Shown: one piece after another, positions 1-6,480 of the stretch
Numbering within the stretch: position 1 is the first letter of the stretch
Layout: each line of letters begins with the position of its first letter
Assembly: GCA_937967705.1 (NCBI GenBank)
Contig: CALCJG010000445.1
Location: 1 to 15,119, forward strand
Length of the DNA: 15,119 nt
Origin: an uncultured Spirochaetia bacterium
GTDB taxonomy: Bacteria; Spirochaetota; UBA4802; JAGODF01
Direction: 5' to 3'
Position numbers and translations under genes: made by a program
The notes under the pieces: model-generated
Database searches by the model: none
Told to the model about the DNA's origin: nothing
The model's input: only the letters and a program-made list of their open reading frames with translations

Positions 1-174
1 ATAGGTTATGAGATTCCCCTCCCGAAGGATCACAATGGACCAGATACGATGCACGACAGGCTTGGAATAGAGCCCCAGAGCCAGGCGAAAATCCGGTTTT
101 CCCTCGGATCGGACCTGTGTAACCGTCAGCAAAACGAAGATCGCCAGCATCCCTCCGGCAATGCGCGGAATCAT
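1..174 (-). CDS. N-terminus of an exported protein, cut by the window edge
   Basis: An ATG at 174 opens a frame with no stop up to the window edge, so only the first 58 codons are visible. The start reads MIPRIAGGMLAIFVLLTVTQ, a short basic N-region followed by a hydrophobic stretch. It then turns polar around RSEGKPDF, which fits a Sec signal peptide cleaved near residue 24. The ATG lies 5 bases after the stop codon of the NUDIX gene, and an AGGGG-like ribosome binding site overlaps that stop region, so the two are probably co-transcribed and translationally coupled. The visible mature part is too short to assign a family. It could be periplasmic or a membrane-anchored protein. Confidence 0.6.
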   Translation of the reverse strand, partial: MIPRIAGGMLAIFVLLTVTQVRSEGKPDFRLALGLYSKPVVHRIWSIVILREGNLITY

Positions 175-179
175 GGCCC

Positions 180-728
180 CTATCCAATCACCGGGGGATT
201 CTCTTTCAGATAGAGGCATAGGGCTGTAATTATTACGGAGTGGTTTATCTCTCCGGAATCCATCATGCGGAGAACCTCAACAGGGCTGAAGAGATGCACT
301 TCTATATCCTCCGCCTGATCAAGTTTCTGGTTCTTGGTCTTCCTGCATCCTGTGGCGCAGAAGAAATGGATATGATTGTTCATGATAGCTGGATTGGCTG
401 AAAGCCTCTTCATAAGCCTGATGGTGCCGGCTTCATATCCCGTTTCCTCAAGGAGTTCCCTTCCCGCCGCTTCTAACGGATCCTCACCCTCTTCGATGAG
501 TCCGGCAGGGGTCTCAAGAGTATGCTCGTCCGTTCCCATCCGGTGCTGCTTCACGAAGATGAATTCCCCAGCTTCCGTCAGCGCGACGACGTTGATCCAG
601 TCAGGGGTTTCCAGTATGTAGAATCCGTGGCGCACCTCTTTACCCGGATGATAGCAGTGGAGGTTTTTGATTGTAAAGACCCTGGTCTTGAAAACATCCT
701 TCTCCTCGAGGATTTTCCATTTTTCCAT
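180..728 (-). CDS. NUDIX hydrolase (ADP-ribose pyrophosphatase-like)
   Basis: This protein of about 182 residues has a complete Nudix box, read as G-x5-E-x7-R-E-L-L-E-E-x-G (about residues 76-97 from this start), in the segment GLIEEGEDPLEAAGRELLEE. The box holds the Mg-binding glutamates of pyrophosphohydrolases that cleave nucleoside diphosphates linked to another moiety. Length and layout (N-terminal beta region, box in the middle, a proline soon after it) resemble ADP-ribose or ADP-sugar pyrophosphatases, but the substrate cannot be fixed from sequence. No signal peptide is visible, so it is cytoplasmic, unlike its neighbours. I chose ATG 728, which has GAAGG five bases upstream. The frame can extend four codons to a TTG at 740, but a GGAGG one base before it is too close to serve that TTG. 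It starts 20 bases after the creatininase stop, so it is the second gene of that operon. Confidence 0.88.
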   Translation of the reverse strand: MEKWKILEEKDVFKTRVFTIKNLHCYHPGKEVRHGFYILETPDWINVVALTEAGEFIFVKQHRMGTDEHTLETPAGLIEEGEDPLEAAGRELLEETGYEAGTIRLMKRLSANPAIMNNHIHFFCATGCRKTKNQKLDQAEDIEVHLFSPVEVLRMMDSGEINHSVIITALCLYLKENPPVIG

Positions 729-748
729 AATCGCCTTCAAGCCTCCAG

Positions 749-1642
749 CTATTTACAGCAGGGTACTTTTTGCCATGCCTTTACAAAGCGCACCGTGGAA
801 TCCACCATGGCCCTGACCCTGTCTCTGCCAATCTCCCTGGTCGCCTTTTTTGGGTCGCTGAAAGAAAGGACGCCGTTGTCCGAAAGCTCAGCTGTGGAGC
901 CGCCCTTCCCCGTCTTTTCCGGAACCGCAAGGAGATCCTCCCAAATATAATAGAGTTCCGGGTTCTGTTCCGCCAGGAGTTTAATCCGCTGGACTTCCTT
1001 TGTGAACTGAATCACAGGCCTGGTGGCCCGCGTCAGCCTCACGAGTTCCGGTTTCAGGAAGAGCATCAGGGAGGTTTCTCCCACGCCGGCATGCCAGTCA
1101 AAAAATTCCTTGTAGGCATCCCTGCGGAAGGGGCTGCCCAGTCCCAGGGCCACTGCGGTGGCCGGGGTATTGTAGTTTATCCTGTGGATGAGATTTTTCT
1201 GGACAATGCTGTTGCCGCCATGATAGTTGAAGAACATGATTTTCCGGAACCCGTGCTTGATAAGTCCTTCAACCGCCTCAAAGACCACCTGCTCCATCGT
1301 TTGCGGTTTTATGCTGAGCGTTCCGGGAAAACCCATGTGAATTTCGCTGTAACCAATCAATAGTACCGGAGCGACGACAACACCGGTTTCACGGGATATC
1401 CTCTTGGAGATCTCGAAGGCTTCGTAGAAATCGGTACCCAGGGGGAGATGAGGACCATGCTGCTCCGTGCTGCCCATCGGGATGATCACCATATCGCTCT
1501 TCTTCAGATATTCCCTGACATCCGTCCAGGTCATCTCCTGAAGGATAAGGGGTGCGGGCAGATCCTGCCCCTGCAAAAAGGTTTTCCCTGCCGGCATCAG
1601 CAGGAAGATCATACAGGCAAAGACGAGCACCTTGTTTCTCAT
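749..1642 (-). CDS. Exported creatininase-family amidohydrolase
   Basis: About 297 residues. The N-terminus MRNKVLVFACMIFLLMPAGK is a clear signal peptide, so the enzyme should act outside the cytoplasm. Residues 57-71 (GSTEQHGPHLPLGTD) carry the Glu-x-His and distal Asp metal ligands typical of creatinine amidohydrolase-type enzymes (E60, H62, D71). NYHGGN (139-144) and HAGVGETS (184-191) are the other family landmarks; the usual HAGEGETS form has Val at its fourth position here. The family hydrolyses cyclic or linear amides with a two-metal centre, including creatininase, MftE-like and FAPy deformylases. The substrate here is unknown. ATG 1642 has AAGGA eight bases upstream and yields a standard signal peptide. 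Longer in-frame starts (ATG 1660, TTG 1672) only add a poor N-region. It is the first gene of a group with the NUDIX gene. Confidence 0.85.
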   Translation of the reverse strand: MRNKVLVFACMIFLLMPAGKTFLQGQDLPAPLILQEMTWTDVREYLKKSDMVIIPMGSTEQHGPHLPLGTDFYEAFEISKRISRETGVVVAPVLLIGYSEIHMGFPGTLSIKPQTMEQVVFEAVEGLIKHGFRKIMFFNYHGGNSIVQKNLIHRINYNTPATAVALGLGSPFRRDAYKEFFDWHAGVGETSLMLFLKPELVRLTRATRPVIQFTKEVQRIKLLAEQNPELYYIWEDLLAVPEKTGKGGSTAELSDNGVLSFSDPKKATREIGRDRVRAMVDSTVRFVKAWQKVPCCK

Positions 1643-1718
1643 AGATATTTTCCTTATCATAAATAGGTTCAAATCAGTCAGAAACGGGTATTTAATCTGC
1701 CGATACTCCGGAAGCGCG

Positions 1719-1745
1719 AAAGCGGCCCGCAGGCCGCTTTTTTTT
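1719..1745. terminator. Perfect 9-bp stem-loop with T-tract on the plus side
   Basis: AAAGCGGCC (1719-1727) pairs perfectly with GGCCGCTTT (1732-1740) across a CGCA loop, followed by further Ts to 1745 on the plus strand. It lies just past the stop of the FGE-like gene, which is read on the minus strand. In that direction the hairpin is preceded by As and followed by only a short T run that is part of the stem. It can probably end FGE-like transcripts and separate them from the creatininase operon, but the best U-tract faces the other way. Confidence 0.65.
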
Positions 1746-1751
1746 GTTTCA

Positions 1752-3755
1752 TCACTTCTTGTTCACTTCCCAGCCCAGGCGGTCCTCGGGAACAGCACCG
1801 GGAAGATTTATGATGCTGAGGAGCTCGTTTTTGGTTCTAAGCCGCTCCTCCTTCCAGGCATCCACATCGTTGTAATCCGGAAGCAGTATTTTTCTCTGAT
1901 AATCGAGACCGCCGTGAATGACGTAATGCCAGTATATTCCCTTCATCTTCTTCTGCCAGACGGTCTTTACACCCCAGCGTGTGTAATACCCCTGCCATAT
2001 GGTCCGAAGGGCTACAGAGCGCTCGTCAAAGGGAAGACTGGCCACGTTCTTCTTGTAATTGTCGTTGAATTTCCACATCTCCTCGGCGTTGCTGGGATAA
2101 TAGATCCTTACGATCGTTCCCAAACCTTTGGCTGAAGCGGCAATCGAACGCATCCCCTTGTCCTTGAGCATATCGGCCTGCAGAATGGCGATGCGGTTTT
2201 GCTGATAAAGAAGACGCACATAACGGTAGGCCTCGGGATTCCGCAACCAGCCGAAATCACCATACCTCTTGTCCTTGCGGGATACTTTGACATAATGCTT
2301 GTATAGCTTTTCACGGTAGGACTTGTAGATAAAGACCATCCGCTTGCTTTCCTTTTTATCCGTATAGGCCTTCTCGATCAGCGCCGTCCCCTTTTTTATG
2401 CTTCCAGGTTTGAAGAGGCTGATGAAATTTGCGGGGCTATCGCTGGCCTTGATAAAGGCTTTGAGTATATGATGAAGCCGTACAATCACGATATCATAAT
2501 CGAAAAGCCATACCCATCGGCTTCTCGCCCAGGCCACGAAGGAGTAATTGGCGTCAGCAGCCACACCCATGTAACCGCCTCCCAGGTTCTTCAGGTAGGG
2601 CAGGAAAAGGAAGTGCTGACTCTCGTTGCCCGTCACATAGACCAGAGGGTCCTTGCAGTCAGCCTTGGACCAGGCTATCTCCTTGCAGAGAGGCTTGTCG
2701 AAGACATCCCCTTCGAGATTATGCAGGATCTTCAGCTCCTCCGCCGTGGGAGGCTGGGGATCGGGGAGTGCGGGAGGAGGGGTCGATATCATCCATCCCG
2801 GCAGGGTGTTGGGATAGGGGGAGGAGGTCGCGCATCGGAAGGAGAGTCGGTTTCCGCCGCTCTCAATCTTTTCCAGCCTCCTGGAATAGGCCCTCATATG
2901 CTCTTCCGGCCACCAGAAGCTGCCTCCCTTAAGCACCTTCAGGCTGTGCCCCTTGCAGGGATATTTACCGCTGCAGGGCCCCTGGGGATCCTTTCCAAGG
3001 CAACCATGACAGGGTTTTTTACACCCCTGTCGGCAGTCACTGGCCCAGTCATTCACCCATTCGTAGCCGTTACCCGCCATGTCGTTAACACCGTAATGAC
3101 CGGCAGGATAGCTGCCCACGTCCTTTGTCCGGTCGATCTCATTTTTCTCACATCCCCGGTACTTCGCCTTGCTGCAGTCGGGTTTGCCTTCGCCCCAGGG
3201 GTAGGTGGTGTTTTTCTCGCCTCCCCGCGCCGCCTTCTCCCATTCCGCCTCGGTGGGGAGCCTCTTCCCTGCCCACTTGCAGTAGTCGAAAGCCATCTTC
3301 CAGCTTATCGGCACCGCCGGCTGTTTGGCCCCCCGGAAACCGTCGTAGAGACGGTTCTTATAAGCACGGTAAGGCTTGCAGGCACCTGCTTCTATGCATT
3401 TCTGATAATCCGCATTGGTCACTTCGTTCCTGTCCAGGTAGTAGGTACTGACCTCTACGGCATATTCCGGCACGTCATTTCCCATTAAATAATTAGAATG
3501 CTGGCTGTTCCACTCGGAATATTTCTTTACCGCACCGGCCTTCATCTCCTCGGGTTTTAAGGCTTTCCGTCCTATATAAGATTTTCCACCGGGAATACAG
3601 ACCATTCCCGCAGGGGCTGTCTGGCACGCTTCGTATTTTCCGCCTCCCGCAGCCTGACTCTTGCTGGTGGTATAGCAGTAAAAACCGATAGGCGCGGTGA
3701 TGATCATGACACAGGTGAGAATCTGTATCTTCCTCGAGAAAAAATATGCTTTCAT
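1752..3755 (-). CDS. Exported FGE/SUMF1-like protein fused to an unrecognised C-terminal domain
   Basis: 667 residues from ATG 3755. The N-terminus (MKAYFFSRK, then a hydrophobic run to about residue 28) is a signal peptide or membrane anchor. Residues about 49-311 are an FGE-sulfatase (SUMF1-type) domain: PAGMVCIPGG at the start, DRNEVTNADYQKC, RLPTEAEWEKAARGG, YPWGEG, GYEWVNDW, KGGSF, and the closing SFRCA. The segment between KGGSF and SFRCA, where true formylglycine-generating enzymes carry two catalytic cysteines, has none, so sulfatase activation is unlikely. A cysteine-rich insert (C241, C245, C249, C252, C261, C267) sits before KGGSF. A proline-rich linker (about 325-340) leads to a domain of about 300 residues (VYVTGNESQHF, LGGGYMGVAADANYSF, ARSRWVWLFDYD). 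I do not recognise it with confidence; it may match an uncharacterised family best known from Leptospira. ATG 3818, with AAAGGG upstream, is an alternative start adding 21 residues. Confidence 0.82.
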   Translation of the reverse strand: MKAYFFSRKIQILTCVMIITAPIGFYCYTTSKSQAAGGGKYEACQTAPAGMVCIPGGKSYIGRKALKPEEMKAGAVKKYSEWNSQHSNYLMGNDVPEYAVEVSTYYLDRNEVTNADYQKCIEAGACKPYRAYKNRLYDGFRGAKQPAVPISWKMAFDYCKWAGKRLPTEAEWEKAARGGEKNTTYPWGEGKPDCSKAKYRGCEKNEIDRTKDVGSYPAGHYGVNDMAGNGYEWVNDWASDCRQGCKKPCHGCLGKDPQGPCSGKYPCKGHSLKVLKGGSFWWPEEHMRAYSRRLEKIESGGNRLSFRCATSSPYPNTLPGWMISTPPPALPDPQPPTAEELKILHNLEGDVFDKPLCKEIAWSKADCKDPLVYVTGNESQHFLFLPYLKNLGGGYMGVAADANYSFVAWARSRWVWLFDYDIVIVRLHHILKAFIKASDSPANFISLFKPGSIKKGTALIEKAYTDKKESKRMVFIYKSYREKLYKHYVKVSRKDKRYGDFGWLRNPEAYRYVRLLYQQNRIAILQADMLKDKGMRSIAASAKGLGTIVRIYYPSNAEEMWKFNDNYKKNVASLPFDERSVALRTIWQGYYTRWGVKTVWQKKMKGIYWHYVIHGGLDYQRKILLPDYNDVDAWKEERLRTKNELLSIINLPGAVPEDRLGWEVNKK

Positions 3756-4028
3756 CAATACATACCTCTGAAACGGTTTGATATGGGTAACACCCAGAAT
3801 TTTCCGCAACTGTGACATAGCAGATCCCTTTCACATTGTTAATGGCCCATGGCCCTTTCCATAATTATTGCATGCCGCGATCAGGATATACTGCATGAGA
3901 GGAGAAAACCCCTTCTGTCGGGGTCCATATACGGGAGGAACAGCTTTCCTGCTGAAATCCGCAACGGACACGCTGTTATAAACCTCCTGCACCGGAAAAA
4001 AGTCAATATAAAAACCGGGTTTTTTTCG

Positions 4029-4784
4029 TTATTGATATTCCAGTACGACGATCCGGGGTTTGCCGGCCGTTTCTCCTGTTTCCAGGTTGAACCTTGATGA
4101 TCTCAACCGTATAACGGAAGCCTTTCCCCGGATAAAATCCTCAACGGACGACGGAAGGAACTTTGCCCTGTCCGTTCTGTAATGCATGGGAATGATGACC
4201 TTCCGGGGATTCAGCTGTTCAACGACCTTGTCCGCCCCTCTCTCATCCAGCGTGTACTTGCCCCCTACCGGGATGAGTAGTACATCCACGCGCCCTATCT
4301 CCCGGATCTGATCCTCGTTCAAGGTGTGGCCCAAATCTCCGCAGTGTACCACACGCAGGCCGTCGAACTCCAGGACGAAGACTGCGTTGAGCCCGTATTT
4401 CTTCCCGCCCTGGCTGTCATGAAAAGTTTTGATATTGTAAAGGAATACATCCCGGATACGCTCCTTTACAGAATGAAATTTTCTGCCGCCGGACATCAGC
4501 CCCCAGACAACTTTCGGCTTTCCCCTGAGGATTTTACAGGCGGTATGATCGCCGTGATTGTGTGAGAGGGTTACGATATCGGCAGCGATGCCCCGTGGTC
4601 CCGTTTATCCGTAGGCTTGAACGGGATCCGTCACGATGACCGTTCCCTCCCGGGTTTTAATGACGAAACAGGCCTGTCCGTACCATTGAAAAGTGACTCC
4701 GTTGACGGGTTCCCCCGGGGAGGGAAGCGGCAGTAATACGATGGCTAATAGTAAAAGGAGGGCGGCACGAATCCCCTTTATCAT
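4029..4784 (-). pseudogene. Exported UlaG-like metallo-beta-lactamase-fold hydrolase, interrupted by an in-frame TAA
   Basis: The frame from ATG 4784 encodes a signal peptide (MIKGIRAALLLLLAIVLLPL) and the MBL start VTFQWYGQACFVIKTREG, IVTDP, then hits TAA at 4605-4607 (codon 60). The same frame continues to 4029 with the rest of the fold: SHNHGDH (HxHxDH metal site, residues 74-80), CGDLGH (148-153), LIPVGGKYTLD and IPMHY (H201). This is the order of UlaG-like hydrolases (Lactamase_B_3 type), which open lactones or other esters; the substrate here is unknown. Only one codon is defective, so the break is recent, a sequence error, or possibly read through. The ATG at 4496 cannot rescue activity because the HxHxDH site lies before it. 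The AGGAGG at 4791-4796 fixes the start. The gene follows the STAS gene by 68 bases and may share its transcript. Confidence 0.8.
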
Positions 4785-4790
4785 GGCAGT

Positions 4791-4796
4791 CCTCCT
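4791..4796 (-). promoter_or_regulatory. Ribosome binding site of the MBL hydrolase
   Basis: AGGAGG read on the minus strand, six bases before ATG 4784. It rules out the upstream in-frame ATG at 4817, which would put 11 extra polar residues before the signal peptide. Confidence 0.8.
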
Positions 4797-4852
4797 GAAG
4801 GACTTTTCCGCCAGCATACACCGGTCGGACGGGGATTTCCAGCGAAAAATTC

Positions 4853-5149
4853 CTATTCCAGTATGTCCGCCAGCGAACTCAGCTGCAGAAGACTGAGCAC
4901 CCGGGGTGTCGGGTTGATTATCTTGAGAGTCTTGTCCTTGTCTTTTTGTGTTTTGTAGAGCATGATGAGCTGGCCGATTCCGCTGGAATCGACATACTGC
5001 ACATCCCCCATATCCAGCTCTACATCCTTGCCCGGCTCGTCATGTATCCGGTTAAAGGCATCCCGCAATTCCCTGATGCTGTGCATTTCAACAGGGCCCG
5101 AAATGACCAGCCTGATCAGAGTATCCGTTTCAATCCTTTCTATTGCCAT
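4853..5149 (-). CDS. STAS-domain protein (anti-sigma-factor antagonist type)
   Basis: A single STAS domain of 98 residues from ATG 5149. It has the family pattern: a beta-strand start (IERIETDTLIRLVISGPVEM), an Asp-rich strand (VELDMGDVQYVDSSGIGQLI) and helix LIMLYKTQKDK. DSSG at 54-57 contains the serine (S56) that anti-sigma kinases phosphorylate in SpoIIAA/RsbV-type proteins. Such proteins switch partners with an anti-sigma factor kinase. No kinase, phosphatase or sigma factor gene lies nearby, so its partner must be elsewhere. The start is uncertain: the frame is open to GTG 5203 (weak GGGG upstream), which adds 18 polar residues outside the usual domain, and ATG 5149 also lacks a strong ribosome binding site. 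Its stop is 68 bases before the exported MBL gene. Confidence 0.85.
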   Translation of the reverse strand: MAIERIETDTLIRLVISGPVEMHSIRELRDAFNRIHDEPGKDVELDMGDVQYVDSSGIGQLIMLYKTQKDKDKTLKIINPTPRVLSLLQLSSLADILE

Positions 5150-5234
5150 TTTCTGATAATCCGCATCCTTCTGAGTTGGGGAATCTCTGGCTGCAACCAG
5201 CACCTGAACCCCGGAAACAATCCCTTTACAGTTT

Positions 5235-5245
5235 GGGACAGTCCC
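5235..5245. repeat. 11-bp palindrome, possible operator of the STAS gene
   Basis: GGGACAGTCCC is a perfect palindrome around a central A. It lies just downstream of the proposed STAS promoter, where a repressor could act. Its short length means chance is not excluded. Confidence 0.3.
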
Positions 5246-5252
5246 TGATCAA

Positions 5253-5280
5253 AGGTTACACTCCTCAGGATATATGTCAA
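5253..5280 (-). promoter_or_regulatory. Candidate sigma-70 promoter of the STAS-MBL unit
   Basis: On the minus strand a perfect TTGACA (5275-5280) is followed after 16 bases by TAACCT (5253-5258). That -10 keeps the most conserved T, A and final T but is otherwise poor. Transcription would start near 5246, about 100 bases before ATG 5149 and about 45 before GTG 5203. Confidence 0.4.
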
Positions 5281-5550
5281 GATGAAATACCAACCGATTA
5301 TCCATTGTCATGCCCCAGTTTACCGTTCCTTCCTGCCGCCAGAGGGCGTCAACGGCAAACAGCCCTTTTTTGGGGAATCCCGCTGACCATAACATAGCGA
5401 GAGAATAATTCCAAGCCAAAATCCCCCCATCCCTTTACCGGCATCAGTAGTGTAATCCATTATTTGGAGCGGGAAACCCAAAAAATCCTTGACCAAATTC
5501 TCCCGGAAACAGCATTTAGTGATCTACACTTTGGGCCAGATGAACAAGTG

Positions 5551-6141
5551 ATGAACAAGGAAGATAAAGAAAAACTCAAGAAAAAGCACATTCTCGACGC
5601 CCTGAAACGCTGCCTGGACAAGGAGGCCTACTCCTACATCTCCATGCAGAACGTGGCCGATGAGGCCGGCGTCTCCAAGGGCGGCTTGCGCTATTATTTT
5701 CCCACAAAGGAATCCCTCTTCATCGAGCTCATCAGCGATTTCTTCTCGGAGATTCAGCAGGACCATATATCCATAGTCAGCAAGCTGGATACCGACAAGG
5801 ACCGTGCCGTCATCTCCACCCTCTACGGGATCGAACGCTTCGTGCTGGATCAGCGGAACATCAAAATCTTCATCAACCTCATCCTCTATGGACTGGAAGA
5901 CAAAAAGATCATGGTTCCCATCCAGGAGTTCTTCAACAATCACCGGAAGCAGTATGAGGAGATCATCAAACAGGCCAAATCCAAAATGCCCGTGATCAAC
6001 AAGGAGGAATTCGATCTGCACTTCAAGGCGCGCATAGCCCAGATCATCTTCCTGAGCGCCGGTCTTCTTGAGGCCATTGATCCCATCGGGACTGATCCCT
6101 CCAAACTCACACGCTATGTCATTTCCCTCTTCGAGGATTGA
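5551..6141 (+). CDS. TetR/AcrR-family transcriptional regulator
   Basis: 196 residues from ATG 5551. The N-terminal helix-turn-helix is clear: KKHILDALKRCL, then ISMQNVADEAGVSKGGLRYY and FPTKESLF (about residues 30-57), the canonical TetR DNA-binding region. The rest is an all-helical ligand-binding and dimerisation domain whose ligand cannot be predicted. The frame is open upstream to a TTG at 5464 with no ribosome binding site, so the extra 29 residues are probably not translated, although no strong site precedes ATG 5551 either. The gene is divergent from the STAS gene and ends 12 bases before a small zinc-ribbon gene, with which it forms a two-gene unit closed by a terminator. TetR proteins usually control their own unit and a divergent neighbour, so the STAS-MBL unit is a possible target. 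Confidence 0.88.
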   Translation: MNKEDKEKLKKKHILDALKRCLDKEAYSYISMQNVADEAGVSKGGLRYYFPTKESLFIELISDFFSEIQQDHISIVSKLDTDKDRAVISTLYGIERFVLDQRNIKIFINLILYGLEDKKIMVPIQEFFNNHRKQYEEIIKQAKSKMPVINKEEFDLHFKARIAQIIFLSAGLLEAIDPIGTDPSKLTRYVISLFED

Positions 6142-6153
6142 GCCGGCCGGGCG

Positions 6154-6420
6154 ATGTGGAAATACGATCCCATGAAGGTCGAAAAATCCATCAATTCCTC
6201 GGGACAGATCAGCTTTAAACCCCCGGTCTGCGACAACTGCGGCAGCTCCCTCTTCCGGGTCAACCGGGTTCAGATGAACTTTCAGATCATGGAATTCGAC
6301 ATAAACTACGGGGCCTTCAAGGAGGGTTTGCAGCACCGCGACCTGTACGGGCGCATGGTCTGTCCCCACTGCGGTCACTATCTGGGCGTCTGTCAGCCCG
6401 CTAACGATGGGGAGGAATGA
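6154..6420 (+). CDS. Small zinc-ribbon protein paired with the TetR gene
   Basis: 88 residues with two cysteine knuckles, CDNCG (C26, C29) and CPHCG (C70, C73), about 40 residues apart. This is a classical four-cysteine zinc ribbon. Between them lies a conserved-looking strand region (FRVNRVQMNFQIMEFDINYG). No catalytic motif, signal peptide or membrane segment is seen, so it is cytoplasmic and could bind nucleic acid, protein or metal. It starts 12 bases after the TetR stop and is followed at once by a strong terminator, so it is the second and last gene of that unit. ATG 6154 has only a weak upstream site (CCGGGCG); M7 is an alternative start. I do not recognise the family and infer no function beyond zinc binding. 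Confidence 0.75.
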   Translation: MWKYDPMKVEKSINSSGQISFKPPVCDNCGSSLFRVNRVQMNFQIMEFDINYGAFKEGLQHRDLYGRMVCPHCGHYLGVCQPANDGEE

Positions 6421-6421
6421 A

Positions 6422-6456
6422 GAAGGGGATGCTTCCGGCATCCCCTTCCCTTTTTT
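6422..6456 (+). terminator. Intrinsic terminator of the TetR-zinc-ribbon unit
   Basis: GAAGGGGATGC (6422-6432) pairs over 11 bp with GCATCCCCTTC (6438-6448) around a 5-base loop, followed by CC and six Ts. It begins two bases after the zinc-ribbon stop codon and separates that gene from the convergent lipoprotein gene. Confidence 0.9.
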
Positions 6457-6480
6457 ACCCTATGAACGTCTGTTACACTA

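Noticed and set aside
2469..3488. Long plus-strand open frame opposite the FGE-like gene
   Set aside because: It lies wholly inside a gene with clear FGE motifs on the other strand and shows no domain of its own. It is a shadow frame.
3842..3855. Tandem ATGGCCC repeat upstream of the FGE-like gene
   Set aside because: Only two short copies, with no further repeats or symmetry, so chance explains it.
3908..3924. Small hairpin ACCCC/GGGGT between the FGE-like and MBL genes
   Set aside because: A 5-bp stem with a 7-base loop and no T-tract is too weak to call a terminator.
4605..4607. Selenocysteine or pyrrolysine recoding of the internal stops
   Set aside because: Both internal stops are TAA. 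Selenocysteine uses TGA and pyrrolysine uses TAG, and true gene ends in this window use TAA.
5524..6441. 305-codon minus frame over the TetR and zinc-ribbon genes
   Set aside because: It is the antisense of two genes with clear helix-turn-helix and zinc-ribbon motifs; its content is low-complexity acidic and hydrophobic residues typical of antisense reading.
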